From Gammaproteobacteria bacterium (lineage in GTDB: Bacteria; Pseudomonadota; Gammaproteobacteria; Enterobacterales; GCA-2746155): a stretch of DNA of 54,992 bases. Below the pieces are notes generated by a model. That model worked only from the letters and a program-made list of their open reading frames with translations, ran no database searches and was not told the DNA's origin. The stretch is from assembly GCA_030589945.1 (NCBI GenBank), contig JAUUZN010000005.1, forward strand, positions 1-54,992, written 5' to 3'. This document shows positions 1 through 9,653 of the stretch, one piece after another. Both the position numbers and the translations under genes were made by a program. The first letter of the stretch is position 1. The number at the start of each line of letters is the position of its first letter.

Positions 1-279
1 CAAACTCTTTATTTGCTCGACGAACCCACAACAGGTCTTCATTTTCACGATGTTAAACAATTGCTAGCGGTTCTTCATAGGCTTAGGGATCATGGCAACA
101 CCATTGTTGTGATTGAACATAATTTGGATGTGATTAAAACGGCTGACTGGGTCATCGATTTAGGTCCCGAAGGCGGTGATGGCGGTGGAGATATTATCGC
201 CACAGGTACTCCTGAAGATGTGGCTGAAATTGCTGAATCTCACACGGGCGTGTATTTAAAACCGATGCTTGGGAAATAG
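1..279 (+). CDS. uvrA: UvrA excinuclease ABC subunit A, C-terminal fragment
   Basis: This is the 3' end of uvrA, cut by the window edge; the frame is open from base 1 and ends with TAG. UvrA is the ATP-dependent damage-recognition subunit of the UvrABC nucleotide excision repair complex in the cytoplasm. The fragment shows the second ABC domain's Walker B and D-loop ([11 protein letters not shown]), the switch histidine (VIEHNLDVI) and the typical C-terminal run [11 protein letters not shown]...IIATGTPE. Only about 92 residues of a roughly 940-residue protein are present. The identification is certain from these motifs; nothing can be said about its start or promoter. In Pseudomonas-like genomes uvrA also lies near rplQ, which here is 24 kb away. 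Confidence 0.97.
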   Translation, partial: QTLYLLDEPTTGLHFHDVKQLLAVLHRLRDHGNTIVVIEHNLDVIKTADWVIDLGPEGGDGGGDIIATGTPEDVAEIAESHTGVYLKPMLGK

Positions 280-368
280 ATATATTGTTAATGACATTGC
301 GAAGAAGTTCAATCCATAAAAATTAATGCACAAAGAACAATCATTGTATTTAATGAGGGGATATCAGC

Positions 369-920
369 ATGAGAAAACTGACGGTATTTTTACTGATCAT
401 GAGTTCATTTTTATGGGCTCAGTCTAAACTAAACGCTCAAAGTGCAAGAACAGGTCCAGTATTTAATGATTATGGTGCCGTTTATGACATCAAAGATTTG
501 ACGGTACCTTTAAAGAAAAATTATCGTTATAAGGTGCTTTTCGATATTTCAAAATCACCTGAGTCTGCTGATGATATCAATGGAGTAATCGACAGTGTAG
601 CCCGCTATATCAATATGCATGTCAGACATGGTGTAAAAATTGACGATATTGATGTTGCCGTTATTTTGCATGGTGGTGCGACAAAGAATGGCCTTTCTCA
701 TACAGCCTATGAAGAACGATATTTGGTTAAAAATCCAACCCTAGATCTCATTGAACAACTCAGTGCTAAAGGTGTTAAATTTTACCAATGTGGTCAGAGT
801 GCTTATTATCAAAAAGTGAAAACTAAACATTTAGCACCTGAGGTTAAGATGGCACTTTCTGCCATGACTATGCTCACAGAATTACAGGCCGAGGGTTATC
901 AACTAATCCCCTGGTGGTAG
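369..920 (+). CDS. Secreted DsrE-family protein
   Basis: A 183-residue protein with an N-terminal signal peptide (hydrophobic residues about 5-22, likely cut after LNA) followed by a DsrE/DsrF-like fold. Visible family signatures are the VAVILHGGATKNGLS segment and KFYQCGQSAYY with a single conserved Cys, then a C-terminal LTELQAEGYQLIP. Periplasmic DsrE-like proteins of this type are common and mostly uncharacterised; the Cys resembles the sulfur-relay position of DsrE/TusD but no partner genes (dsrFH, tusBC) are present, so a sulfur-transfer role is only a possibility. A GAGGGG ribosome-binding site precedes the ATG. It is followed 57 bases later by an S9 peptidase gene on the same strand and may be cotranscribed with it. 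Confidence 0.8.
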   Translation: MRKLTVFLLIMSSFLWAQSKLNAQSARTGPVFNDYGAVYDIKDLTVPLKKNYRYKVLFDISKSPESADDINGVIDSVARYINMHVRHGVKIDDIDVAVILHGGATKNGLSHTAYEERYLVKNPTLDLIEQLSAKGVKFYQCGQSAYYQKVKTKHLAPEVKMALSAMTMLTELQAEGYQLIPWW

Positions 921-977
921 ATCATAACTTATTAAATCTAATAAAAAATTAGCTATTAAAGCGTTCGGAGGCACTCT

Positions 978-2924
978 ATGAACCATCATCAGATTAAATT
1001 ACTCGTTATCACCTTATTATTTGGTGTAATAAATGCTGCTGAAGTTAAAACAAGAACCGCTAACAATGGTAATTTAGTGATGCAGGATGTGCCTGAAATT
1101 CCCCAGCAAATTGTTGATGATTTAAATCAATATCAAAATGTTAGATCGGCACCATTTAGAGGGTTCACGGAAGATGGAAAGAGTATCTACATCTCAACTC
1201 GTTTTGGCGATGTCAGTCAAATCCACAGAGTGGACATGGCCGGTGGCGCTCGTCATCAATTAACCTTCTTTAAAGAACCCATTGGTGGAATGAGTAAACA
1301 GCCCGGTAGTAATAAACTATCTTTTACTATGGATGCTGGTGGCAGTGAATACGCGCAAATTTTTATGCTTGATCCTGAAACGGGTAGCAGCAAGATGTTA
1401 ACCGATGGCGAATCTAGAAATGGTGCTGTGCTATGGGATAACAGTGGCTCTAAACTAGCATTCCAAAGCACTCGCAGAAATGGTAAATCAAATGATATTT
1501 GGATGATGGATCCAAATAATCCTGACACAGCAAGCATTCTTGTTGAATCAACAGATGGAAGTTGGTGGGGACCAAATGATTGGAGTAAAGATAATACAAA
1601 AGTACTGGTTGGTCAGTATGTCAGTGCATCAGATTCTAGAATTTATTTAGTGGATACAGAGACACAAAAAAAGATAAAGCTAGCTGGTGATCCTGAAAAC
1701 AAATCATCCAACTCAGGATTAGCCTTTGATAAAAGTGGTAAAGGTATATTCTTAATTACCAATCAATTTAGTGAATTCGATCAGCTAGCCTACCAATCAC
1801 TGGCTGATGAAAATCCTGAAATTATTACTAAGGATATCAATTGGAATATCAGTAGTTTTACAATTTCAGAAGATGGTGATCGAGCTGCATTTATAGTTAA
1901 TCAGGATGGTTTTAGTGTGCTCTATTTGCTTAATACAAAAACGAGAGACTATCAAAAAGTTAAAGGATTACCCATCGGTCTTGTGGGTAGTTTAGAGTTT
2001 AGTGGAGATGGGAATAAGTTAGGGTTTACATTAAATACCGCCCAATCGCCCAGTGATAGTTTTGTTTTAACTCTAGGCAAATCACCATTAAGTTATAAAA
2101 AAATGGAGCGATGGACTTACAGTGAAGTGGGTGGCCTAGATACTCAGAAATTTAGTCAACCAGAATTGGTTCGCTTTACAACCTTTGATGATCGCAGCAT
2201 CCCAGCATTCATTTATAAGCCAAATACAAAAGGACCACATCCTGTCATTATCAGTATTCACGGGGGGCCAGAAAGCCAATTTAGACCAGCATTTCGCAGT
2301 ACATACCAACTTTGGATGGATAAATTAGGTGTTGCTGTTATCGCTCCAAATGTACGAGGCTCTTCTGGCTATGGCAAAGAATACATAGGTCTCGACAATG
2401 GATTTAAACGTGAAGATTCAGTCAAAGACATAGGGGCCTTATTAGATTGGATTGAAACTCAACCTGATCTTGATAAGAACCGAGTAGCCGTATTCGGTGG
2501 AAGCTATGGCGGGTACATGGTTCTTGCCAGTGCAACGCATTATAGTGATCGGTTAAAAGCTGCAGTTGATATTGTTGGTATATCAAACTTTGTCACATTT
2601 TTAGAAAACACCAAATCCTATAGACGCGATTTGCGTAGAGTAGAATATGGTGATGAACGTGATCCTAAAATGCGAGAACATTTACAAAATATCAGCCCTA
2701 GTAATCATGTTGATAAAATTAAAATTCCGTTATTCGTGATCCAAGGGCAAAATGATCCTAGAGTACCAGTGACAGAAGCTGAACAAATTGTGAAAGCTCT
2801 GAGGGATATTAATAATCCTGTTTGGTATATGAATGCGCTTAACGAGGGACATGGCTATCGTAAGAAGGAAAATAGAGATATCTATGTGCAGGCGGTTTTA
2901 CTTTTCTTTCAAGAGTATTTGTAG
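978..2924 (+). CDS. Secreted S9-family (prolyl oligopeptidase) peptidase
   Basis: A 648-residue serine peptidase of the S9 family. A short signal peptide (to about residue 20) suggests periplasmic location. Residues about 50-370 contain TolB/PD40-like beta-propeller repeats (for example PGSNKLSFTMDAGG, DNSGSKLAFQS), and residues about 400-648 form the alpha/beta-hydrolase domain. The catalytic triad can be read directly: Ser509 in GGSYGGYM, Asp593 in QGQNDPRVP and His625 in NEGHGY. The HGGPESQF segment provides the oxyanion region. The family cleaves short peptides after proline or removes acylated or dipeptide ends; the exact specificity cannot be told. The start is supported by a GGAGG sequence upstream. 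A terminator hairpin follows the stop codon. Confidence 0.93.
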   Translation: MNHHQIKLLVITLLFGVINAAEVKTRTANNGNLVMQDVPEIPQQIVDDLNQYQNVRSAPFRGFTEDGKSIYISTRFGDVSQIHRVDMAGGARHQLTFFKEPIGGMSKQPGSNKLSFTMDAGGSEYAQIFMLDPETGSSKMLTDGESRNGAVLWDNSGSKLAFQSTRRNGKSNDIWMMDPNNPDTASILVESTDGSWWGPNDWSKDNTKVLVGQYVSASDSRIYLVDTETQKKIKLAGDPENKSSNSGLAFDKSGKGIFLITNQFSEFDQLAYQSLADENPEIITKDINWNISSFTISEDGDRAAFIVNQDGFSVLYLLNTKTRDYQKVKGLPIGLVGSLEFSGDGNKLGFTLNTAQSPSDSFVLTLGKSPLSYKKMERWTYSEVGGLDTQKFSQPELVRFTTFDDRSIPAFIYKPNTKGPHPVIISIHGGPESQFRPAFRSTYQLWMDKLGVAVIAPNVRGSSGYGKEYIGLDNGFKREDSVKDIGALLDWIETQPDLDKNRVAVFGGSYGGYMVLASATHYSDRLKAAVDIVGISNFVTFLENTKSYRRDLRRVEYGDERDPKMREHLQNISPSNHVDKIKIPLFVIQGQNDPRVPVTEAEQIVKALRDINNPVWYMNALNEGHGYRKKENRDIYVQAVLLFFQEYL

Positions 2925-2948
2925 ATTATACTGAGCGTCAAACTAAAA

Positions 2949-2977
2949 GGCCCACGAGTTAATCGTAGGCCATTTTT
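2949..2977 (+). terminator. Rho-independent terminator after the S9 peptidase gene
   Basis: The stem GGCCCACGA / TCGTAGGCC (one mismatch) with loop GTTAA is followed by ATTTTT on the plus strand and flanked by AAAA on the other side. It lies 25 bases after the peptidase stop and may also end the convergent minus-strand gene at 3062. Confidence 0.8.
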
Positions 2978-3061
2978 GATAACTGTTAGTCTTTTTTTGA
3001 TATTGCAGGCTAGATGAATAGCACATTAGTTCTCTTATCAATGGCTATTATAGTATTGCCC

Positions 3062-5716
3062 TTATTCTAGAGCGATAATCACTTGCTCAAGAATGGCAAT
3101 AATTACAACAGTATCCGCACCTTGATCCGAAGCCTTTAGTAACCAAAAGATGGACTGGCGAATAAAAGCTTTAGCGGCTACACGATCTGCTTTCATCATA
3201 TTCAAAGCACCATCTTCACTGGTGTTAATGACACTGCCCGTTAGTGCTTTTTTCGCGCGTAGCAAATCATCTCTAATGTCAGCATTAACTTCATTCGCTA
3301 TCATTTGGTCTAACATGTCGACTAGATTAGTAACAGCCTCTTGCGCGGTATAAACTCTGATTAGTTCATAATCGCTTCCTTCGTCTCCATCATCATCACG
3401 CGCCGTAAATATAACAGGGTACAAACCAGAAGAAGAGAAACTATGGTCTTGTGAGGCTAATCCAAGGTTCCCACCAAAAGCATCGGAGAATGAATTAAAA
3501 CCTGTGTTCGTTTCAATTAATCCGTCACCCCAGTCCAAGGTTGCCGTCTGATTATCTGGCCTTCCGGGGTCACTGAACTCTGCTTTGGCAGTAACTGGTT
3601 GTCCAATCAGCAAAAAGGGTATTTCTTCATTCAAGACTTGCCCATTATCGTTCACCAGTACGAATTGGTCTATCAGTGGAGCAACGTTTAGTACGGTCAC
3701 TTCAACAGTGTCTTGAGTCGTTCTACCACCCGTGGGATGTCTTGCCTGAACGGGAACATTAACTACAGATGGACCATCAGAGTAAATAGCACTGTAACTA
3801 ACTATATTTCCAGATTCTTCATAGTTACCACTAACGTCTAGATCCCATCTCAAGTCGACAGGGGTACTGTAGTATTGGTTACAATTATTGAGAAATTTGA
3901 CATCATTAATCTGTTCAAAGATGTCGTCTGTTCCATCTTCATTGAGTACATTTTTTAAATCACTATCTGATTGAATATATCCTGTACCGGTAACAGTCAA
4001 TAATACTTCACCTGAAGAATTACTTGTTTGAATGGAACAACCGGTAGGCGCATACCAGCTCCAACTTTGAGCTTTGCCGTTAATACCAAAAAAGTTCAAG
4101 ATATCAAAATAATCAAAGTTTTCAATATTATCATAATCATCCTTATCACGATCCGTAAAATCAATGACTGGATAGTTACCCGTAAAGGCAATAGGCTGCA
4201 TCCATGCCTGTGTCAATGGGGGTAAGGCCGAACCACTCAAATCAACCGTATCGCCTTCATTAACTTCAAATGGGCCATTGAGCGAGATTGTCGGTGACAA
4301 TGTTGGACTATCGAGTCGCGTTACCTTCTCATGTCTCCATTCTCCAGCTTCTGCAGTGCTGTCTTTGCCTCTATTTTCATGATTGAATGAGTACATGAGT
4401 AACTCACCCGTCGGGCTTACATAATAGCCACTTGCAGCCGCTAAATTAGCCACGTCGCCACCGCCAACTGATGGAAAAGGAGTTACTTTCTTACTATTCT
4501 CAATAACCGTGAGGTTAATGGCTTCACCCGGTTCGCAAGTGTTTCTTTCACATTCTATTTCGTACAGTGCAATTCTATCTTTACCCGTATAAAGCTTCTC
4601 AATAACTAAATCAACAACAATGTGACCTCTTGCAACAGCCATAAATAATCGGCCATTTATATCACCTTGCCGAATAAAGTTTAAAGATTGATTAATGTTA
4701 CTACCTGTATCGACACTCGGTATTGCTCCCACATAATCCCAAGTTAAATCAGGGTTATCGAGTCCTCCCAAACTTGAACGGTAAAAATGATAGCGGTTGC
4801 CTTCAAACCCTCCAGAGACGACCAAAAGATATCGACCACCCGGTAAGGCAGTCAAGCCCATCGCATCAGCAAAGGAGAGTTCTTCACCAAATTCTTTATG
4901 TGGAATGAAGCTACTTTTATAAACAGGGTTTTCCGGATCACTGACATCTAAAAATAGTACAATTGTGCGCGTGTCAGCAGTCTCAAAGGTACAATAATTT
5001 GGATATTGCTCTAACTTTGCCTGTAGGAACTGAAACTGTGTGCTTCCCTGGGGTGCATCGCATAAATTAGAATGCTGTCTGGGTCCATCCGCGGCAACTG
5101 CTAGCATATTACCAACAGCCTGCATGCTTCCTGGATGTTGATAAGCTCTAGGCAATATTTGTCCGGAAGGTCCATTTCGATAAACTAAACCGGGTCTATC
5201 AGCTTCATTATTGGCATTTGGATCACCGCCGACAACGGTATAATGTACTGTAGCAATATCATTTTCTGGTACTTGCGTTGAACCAATTCGTTTATTTTTT
5301 GCTAGCTTATTACTGCGCAATCGCTCACCATTTTTATCCCGCGATCCTGCCCTGAAGATGACTAGATTACCGTTTAGCTCAACTTCACTTGGATTGTCAC
5401 AAACTATTGCTCCTAAAGTCTGTGAACCCCAGATTTTCGGTGTACTACCACTCTTTGAAACAATGAAGTAGGGTGTCCCATCTTCAGCTTCAAGACGAGC
5501 CAAGCCTTGATAATGACGGCAATCAGTCGGATTAGTCGTATCTCCAATATGAAAACCGAGTGCCTCTGGATAGACTGTCAATGAGTTAAACTGGTTAACA
5601 ACATCGGGCACAAAACGCATACCGTCTTCACGTTCCGCTGCTTTAATAACAGTTATTGTTGCAATGCTCATAATTGAGAACGTTATAGTCATGTTCAGTA
5701 AAATTTGCTTATTCAT
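3062..5716 (-). CDS. Large secreted PKD-domain protein of unknown function
   Basis: A secreted protein of 884 residues from the ATG at 5716. An ATG five codons upstream (5731) is also in frame, but TGAGG lies about 10 bases before the inner ATG, so I prefer that start. Residues 1-26 form a signal peptide ending near VIKA. The N-terminal half (about 30-450) has repeated strand-like segments such as DVSDPENPVYKSSF and GGRYLLVVSGGFEGN, typical of LVIVD/beta-propeller-like secreted proteins. Residues about 680-790 form a PKD-like domain (TLDWGDG ... DHSFSSSGLYPVIFTARDDDGDEG). The last 90 residues are predicted helical. No catalytic motif is recognisable. Large extracellular PKD proteins often bind polymers or surfaces, but a substrate cannot be inferred. 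No neighbour appears linked functionally. Confidence 0.75.
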   Translation of the reverse strand: MNKQILLNMTITFSIMSIATITVIKAAEREDGMRFVPDVVNQFNSLTVYPEALGFHIGDTTNPTDCRHYQGLARLEAEDGTPYFIVSKSGSTPKIWGSQTLGAIVCDNPSEVELNGNLVIFRAGSRDKNGERLRSNKLAKNKRIGSTQVPENDIATVHYTVVGGDPNANNEADRPGLVYRNGPSGQILPRAYQHPGSMQAVGNMLAVAADGPRQHSNLCDAPQGSTQFQFLQAKLEQYPNYCTFETADTRTIVLFLDVSDPENPVYKSSFIPHKEFGEELSFADAMGLTALPGGRYLLVVSGGFEGNRYHFYRSSLGGLDNPDLTWDYVGAIPSVDTGSNINQSLNFIRQGDINGRLFMAVARGHIVVDLVIEKLYTGKDRIALYEIECERNTCEPGEAINLTVIENSKKVTPFPSVGGGDVANLAAASGYYVSPTGELLMYSFNHENRGKDSTAEAGEWRHEKVTRLDSPTLSPTISLNGPFEVNEGDTVDLSGSALPPLTQAWMQPIAFTGNYPVIDFTDRDKDDYDNIENFDYFDILNFFGINGKAQSWSWYAPTGCSIQTSNSSGEVLLTVTGTGYIQSDSDLKNVLNEDGTDDIFEQINDVKFLNNCNQYYSTPVDLRWDLDVSGNYEESGNIVSYSAIYSDGPSVVNVPVQARHPTGGRTTQDTVEVTVLNVAPLIDQFVLVNDNGQVLNEEIPFLLIGQPVTAKAEFSDPGRPDNQTATLDWGDGLIETNTGFNSFSDAFGGNLGLASQDHSFSSSGLYPVIFTARDDDGDEGSDYELIRVYTAQEAVTNLVDMLDQMIANEVNADIRDDLLRAKKALTGSVINTSEDGALNMMKADRVAAKAFIRQSIFWLLKASDQGADTVVIIAILEQVIIALE

Positions 5717-5973
5717 AATAGGAAACCTCATAAAAAAACATGTTTAACAACCACTTGGTGTCAATCCATTTGTTAGTTCAATTATTTTTCTTGTTCAATC
5801 ATATAGAAATGGGCGTTGGAAAACTTGTAGGAAATATACTTTTTTTATAATGTTTTCATAAATAAGCAGCGCCATACTTTCTTAATGTTAAAAAATACGC
5901 ATAATTCGCTATTATTCGGGTATTAATATTGTTGCATGAGCATGTCATGATTGCTCATCATCAGTTCAGTCTT

Positions 5974-6062
5974 TAAAATAGGGGTCAGAGTGAATTAAAT
6001 GACCTTTTGTCTTTCTTCTGGATAGAGAATTGATCGATTAATCGACTCTGACCCCTATTTTA
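5974..6062. repeat. 89-bp element with perfect 18-bp terminal inverted repeats (RAYT/REP-like)
   Basis: Perfect inverted arms TAAAATAGGGGTCAGAGT at 5974-5991 and its reverse complement at 6045-6062 flank a 53-base interior with no coding potential. GGGGTCAGAGT ends are, from memory, typical of small non-autonomous palindromic elements spread by IS200/REP-associated tyrosine transposases in proteobacteria. The right end is 12 bases from the stop codon of the DUF3179 gene, so the hairpin could also end that gene's transcript (CCCCTATTTT follows the stem on the minus strand). No transposase is present. The rest of the 343-base intergenic gap (5732-6074) holds a small hairpin ATGAGCA/TGCTCAT at 5936-5958 and presumably the promoter of the minus-strand PKD gene. 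Confidence 0.7.
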
Positions 6063-6074
6063 ATGAACCTCACA

Positions 6075-7016
6075 TTAGTTCCGCAATTGCGTCTCAGGAT
6101 GAAATGCAAACCAGGCAAACCAGTAAGATCGAATCACATTAAATTGCTCATTGGTTCTTTTATCAATGGCTGTAGCGCTACCATTCTTATAGGTCACTAC
6201 CAAAATGTGCTTCCCGTAAGATTCAACAATGGGTGTGTTGTCTTTAAGGTACTCTTCCTCAAATGCAACGAAGCTATCATCAATTTCTATTCCATAAACC
6301 CACTTTTTTGTAGCAAGTCGCGCATCGGTCAAAGAAACGGGGAACATCAACTTATCTGACTCAGTGTACTTTTGATAATGAAAGTTATCGTACTCTTCTG
6401 TGCCTTCAGTCGGAGGCAGTAAAACTTGCGATTGAGGATAATTTTCCTTTAATTGCTGCCAAGTCATCAAGGCTGCACTGATTGATTTCAAGCGCTGACC
6501 CGATTGAGAACCTACAATAGAGCGTCCAGTTAATTGCCCCCATAATGAACGTGTTTTTCGGTCATACATCACCAAATCACTATTATGAAGGACACCGGAA
6601 ACTCCAAACTCAACTCTTTCGCCATTGATAATGGGTTCAAAAGCTACGGAAGTTCCACATAATGGACAGTAAGTCATCGCCACTGGTTTGCCGTCAAAAT
6701 AGTCATTAACAATTTCATGGCTCTGCATAATTTTTCGTGGATATGCTTTTTGAACTCCGTTGTAATCAACTAGCATCATCACATCATCATCATGAAGAAA
6801 GGATACTGCTGAAATAGCGTCATAAGTGGGATTATCAATAGAAGGAATACAATCTATCTTCGGACAGCCTTGATTCAGCTCAGCAAGTTCAATACTTCTT
6901 TTGCTACTGTCTTGAAATTTAAATTCATCCTTGATGATGTTTGTTTTAAAATTCCTAGCAGCGTCAATCTCAACTGTGATGATAAAAGCAATAATGCTAA
7001 TGAATAAATATTTCAT
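6075..7016 (-). CDS. DUF3179-domain secreted protein
   Basis: A 313-residue protein with a short N-terminal signal peptide (about residues 1-19, ending near VEIDA). The diagnostic DUF3179 motifs are present: AYPRKIMQSHEIVND, TYCPLCGTSVAF with a CxxC pair, FGVSGVLHNSDLVMYDR and SLWGQLTGRSIVGS. The family is widespread in bacteria and archaea and has no established biochemical role; the CPLC pair and a conserved His could bind a metal, which is inference. An AAAGGAG ribosome-binding site stands 8 bases before the ATG. It is divergent from the aminotransferase gene, with 216 bases between the two starts, and followed by the inverted-repeat element at 5974-6062. Confidence 0.9.
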   Translation of the reverse strand: MKYLFISIIAFIITVEIDAARNFKTNIIKDEFKFQDSSKRSIELAELNQGCPKIDCIPSIDNPTYDAISAVSFLHDDDVMMLVDYNGVQKAYPRKIMQSHEIVNDYFDGKPVAMTYCPLCGTSVAFEPIINGERVEFGVSGVLHNSDLVMYDRKTRSLWGQLTGRSIVGSQSGQRLKSISAALMTWQQLKENYPQSQVLLPPTEGTEEYDNFHYQKYTESDKLMFPVSLTDARLATKKWVYGIEIDDSFVAFEEEYLKDNTPIVESYGKHILVVTYKNGSATAIDKRTNEQFNVIRSYWFAWFAFHPETQLRN

Positions 7017-7232
7017 ATCTAGGCTCCTTTCTTATTAACTCAGCTTAAACCATGAGGCTCAGCATGTCATTTTTCTTATTATCAATATAAGTAGAATTGT
7101 TAATAACGGCATTGTTGCCAAATTTAAACTAGTCCATACTTGCTATCATCCAATTTAAAAATCAAAGTAATCAGCGTCTACATTGTTCATGATACAAAAT
7201 GTCACAACAATTGCGGACAATAGAGGAAATTT

Positions 7233-8405
7233 ATGAAAAGCTTTCACCCAACCGTTAGAACCCTTATGGGACCTGGTCCTTCTGATGTATATCCGAGAGT
7301 TCTAGACGCATTAGCACGTCCTACTATCGGCCATCTTGACCCACAATTTATTGTAATGATGAATGAAGTTAAAGAAATGCTGCAATATGCTTTTCAAACC
7401 ACTAATGAACTCACCTTCCCTGTTTCAGCACCCGGTTCGGCAGGCATGGAATGTTGTTTTGCTAATATGGTTGAACCCGGTGATAAGATCATCGTTTGCT
7501 CCAATGGTGTTTTTGGCATCCGAATGAAAGAAAATGTCACTCGTTGTGGTGGAATAGCCGTTATGGTTGAGGATACTTGGGGTGAAGCTGTAGATATTAA
7601 CAAACTCGAACAGGCTCTTAAAGATAATGATGATGCTGTCATTGTTGCCTTTGTTCATGCAGAAACGTCCACGGGTGCTATATCAGATGCCAAGGCATTA
7701 GTTGCCCTTGCCCACGAACACGATTGTTTAACTATTGTGGATGCAGTGACATCTCTTGGTGGTTCAGAACTCAGAGTTGATGATTGGAACATTGATGCTA
7801 TTTATTCAGGTACTCAAAAGTGTCTTTCATGTGTACCAGGATTATCACCTGTTAGTTTTAACAAGGCCGCACAGGACAAAATAAGCAACAGAGAATCTGC
7901 TGTACAAAGCTGGTTTTTAGATCTTAATTTGGTGATGGGTTATTGGGGTCAAAATACCACGCGCTCTTATCATCATACCGCGCCTGTTAATTCTCTGTAT
8001 GCGTTGCACGAATCATTGGTGTTACTGCAGGAAGAAGGGTTAGAGAATTCTTGGAAAAGACATGATGAAAATCATCAGGCATTAAAAGCAGGACTTGAAG
8101 CACTAGGATTAAGTTATGTAGTCCATGAAGATGATCGCCTACCTCAATTGAATACCGTAACCATTCCAGAAGGTGTTGATGAGGCTGAAGTCAGAAAGCG
8201 TTTGTTAAATGAGTTCAACTTAGAAATTGGTGCAGGACTTGGAGCTTTGGCTGGAAAAGTTTGGCGTATTGGACTTATGGGTTATGCATCTCGTAAAGAA
8301 AATGTTATTTTATGTTTGAGTGCGCTTGAGGCTGTTTTGGGCGATATGAACGCGAATATTAATAAGGGCGTTGCACTTGATGCTGCTATGGTTGCCTGGT
8401 CTTAA
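7233..8405 (+). CDS. Alanine-glyoxylate-type class V aminotransferase
   Basis: A 390-residue PLP-dependent enzyme of the class V (fold type I) group that includes alanine-glyoxylate and serine-glyoxylate aminotransferases. Residues near the N-terminus carry the family opening [26 protein letters not shown]; Lys196 in SGTQKCLSC is the expected Schiff-base lysine; Asp171-region DAVTSLGG binds the cofactor pyridine nitrogen, and RIGLMGYAS near the C-terminus holds the substrate-carboxylate Arg. Length is normal for the family. The likely reaction is transamination of glyoxylate by alanine or serine; other amino donors cannot be excluded. An AGAGG ribosome-binding site is visible. The DUF2058 gene follows 43 bases later on the same strand. 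Confidence 0.9.
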   Translation: MKSFHPTVRTLMGPGPSDVYPRVLDALARPTIGHLDPQFIVMMNEVKEMLQYAFQTTNELTFPVSAPGSAGMECCFANMVEPGDKIIVCSNGVFGIRMKENVTRCGGIAVMVEDTWGEAVDINKLEQALKDNDDAVIVAFVHAETSTGAISDAKALVALAHEHDCLTIVDAVTSLGGSELRVDDWNIDAIYSGTQKCLSCVPGLSPVSFNKAAQDKISNRESAVQSWFLDLNLVMGYWGQNTTRSYHHTAPVNSLYALHESLVLLQEEGLENSWKRHDENHQALKAGLEALGLSYVVHEDDRLPQLNTVTIPEGVDEAEVRKRLLNEFNLEIGAGLGALAGKVWRIGLMGYASRKENVILCLSALEAVLGDMNANINKGVALDAAMVAWS

Positions 8406-8448
8406 TATTCCATAGTTTAAAGTTGAAAATAAAGAGTAATGATTAAAT

Positions 8449-8985
8449 ATGGCTTCACTACAGGATCAATTATTAAAAGCAGGCGTTGTTAATAAGAAAA
8501 AGGCTAAAAAGATAAAGCTTGCGAAGTACAGTCAATCTAAAAAGCAACCCAAAGGTCATACTCCGATTGATGAAAATAAGCTGCAGGCTGAAGCGCAATT
8601 AGCTGAACGCGTTGCTAAAGACAAGGCATTAAATAAAGAAAACAAACGTTTGGCAGATGAAAAAGCGGTGCAGGCTCAAATTATTCAATTGATTAAAGCC
8701 AACGCCATTGATTGCAAGAATGGAGATGTTGCTTTTCAATTTACCGACAACAAAACCATCAAAAAAACCTACGTCACTGAACTGCTACAAAAGCAACTCA
8801 GTAAGGGTATTGTCGGTATTGCTAAATTGGCTGAAAGTTATGAACTTGTGCCAGCTATTGTTGCTGATAAAATTGCCCAGAGAGATGAATCAATCATTGT
8901 GCTTATGAATGATAATATTGATACTGAGATCGACGCTGATGATCCCTATGCCGATTATCAGATTCCTGATGATTTGATGTGGTGA
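8449..8985 (+). CDS. DUF2058 (YaiL-like) protein
   Basis: A 178-residue cytoplasmic protein that matches the DUF2058 family, represented by E. coli YaiL. Typical features are the N-terminal SLQDQLLKAGVVNKKKAKK, a long charged helical stretch (about residues 10-85, rich in Lys, Glu and Gln, likely coiled coil), and a C-terminal globular part with YVTELLQKQLSKG and the acidic end DDPYADYQIPDDLMW. YaiL has been described as a nucleoprotein or polysome-associated protein; its function is not established. There is no strong ribosome-binding site before the ATG. It probably shares a transcript with the aminotransferase gene. Confidence 0.88.
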   Translation: MASLQDQLLKAGVVNKKKAKKIKLAKYSQSKKQPKGHTPIDENKLQAEAQLAERVAKDKALNKENKRLADEKAVQAQIIQLIKANAIDCKNGDVAFQFTDNKTIKKTYVTELLQKQLSKGIVGIAKLAESYELVPAIVADKIAQRDESIIVLMNDNIDTEIDADDPYADYQIPDDLMW

Positions 8986-9010
8986 TAATTATTAGAGAGC
9001 TAGCTAGGCA

Positions 9011-9301
9011 TTAAGCAGTAATTAATTCAATATGAATTTTCTTTCCTATTGTTCTTGCGGCATGATCTAAAGTGTTTAATGTGATTGAAGTATTATTTGG
9101 ATCAAGTAATCGATCCAGAGCACTGCGACTGGTTTGTAATCGTGATGCCATTTCTGTTTTTGATATATTTTCCAATTCCATTTTTTGACTTATTTCCCAA
9201 GCTAGTACACGCTTTATCGCTACTGCGCTGACCTCTATTAGTTCACCACTTTTTTCAAGTAATGAATCTAAACTTGAGCCAACTTGAGGATTATTAACCA
9301 T
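9011..9301 (-). CDS. HigA-type antitoxin with Xre helix-turn-helix
   Basis: A 96-residue protein with a helix-turn-helix at about residues 46-70 (ISKTEMASRLQTSRSALDRLLDP) in the Xre/HigA class. It overlaps the upstream toxin gene by 8 bases, a layout typical of toxin-first HigBA-type modules. The antitoxin is expected to bind and neutralise the toxin and to repress the operon through the palindrome at 9654-9669. The N-terminal 45 residues are charged and probably form the toxin-binding arm, although in this family the order of domains varies. The exact family name is inferred; the HTH and the gene pairing are seen. Confidence 0.85.
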   Translation of the reverse strand: MVNNPQVGSSLDSLLEKSGELIEVSAVAIKRVLAWEISQKMELENISKTEMASRLQTSRSALDRLLDPNNTSITLNTLDHAARTIGKKIHIELITA

Positions 9302-9647
9302 TTTCTACTTCCTTCTTACGTTTATTCGCTAAAGATAAATCTTGTTTTGGTATTGTTCTTGTTTTTTTAATAAACCCATGCAATAAAATCATATTATCTG
9401 AATAAACACAAAATAAGACTCTTGATATACGGCCATCAGAAAGCTTAGTTCTAACTTCATGTAATCCTTGTTTCAATGGTCTACAAATTGGCATTCCTAT
9501 AGGCCATCCAAATTCAGCTGTTTGTATATCTGTACCTATATTTACTCTATCTTCTTTATTAAGACTTAATAACCATTCTCGTACTGGTTCTTTACCAAGA
9601 ATATTTCGATAAAATTTAGCTGGAACCCTTTTAAATGGTTCTACCAT
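9294..9647 (-). CDS. HigB/Gp49-like RelE-superfamily toxin
   Basis: A 117-residue toxin of the phage-derived Gp49-like/HigB branch of the RelE superfamily; these are usually ribosome-dependent mRNA endonucleases. Signatures are VPAKFYRNILGKEPVREWLLSL at the start and PLKQGLHEVRTKLSDGRISRVLFCVY...LHGFIKKTRTIP near the end. The frame stays open upstream to an ATG at 9713, but I choose the ATG at 9647 because homologues begin with this VPAxFYR segment and because the palindromic operator at 9654-9669 then lies outside the coding region. No clear ribosome-binding site distinguishes the starts. The antitoxin gene overlaps its 3' end by 8 bases. Confidence 0.85.
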   Translation of the reverse strand: MVEPFKRVPAKFYRNILGKEPVREWLLSLNKEDRVNIGTDIQTAEFGWPIGMPICRPLKQGLHEVRTKLSDGRISRVLFCVYSDNMILLHGFIKKTRTIPKQDLSLANKRKKEVENG

Positions 9648-9653
9648 AGCAGC

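Noticed and set aside
369-920. DsrE-like gene as part of a sulfur oxidation system
   Set aside because: No dsr, tus, sox or related genes are nearby, and the protein has a signal peptide, unlike cytoplasmic DsrE.
8708-8908. Plus-strand open frame overlapping the DUF2058 gene
   Set aside because: It lies in another frame of a well-conserved gene and its product resembles nothing.
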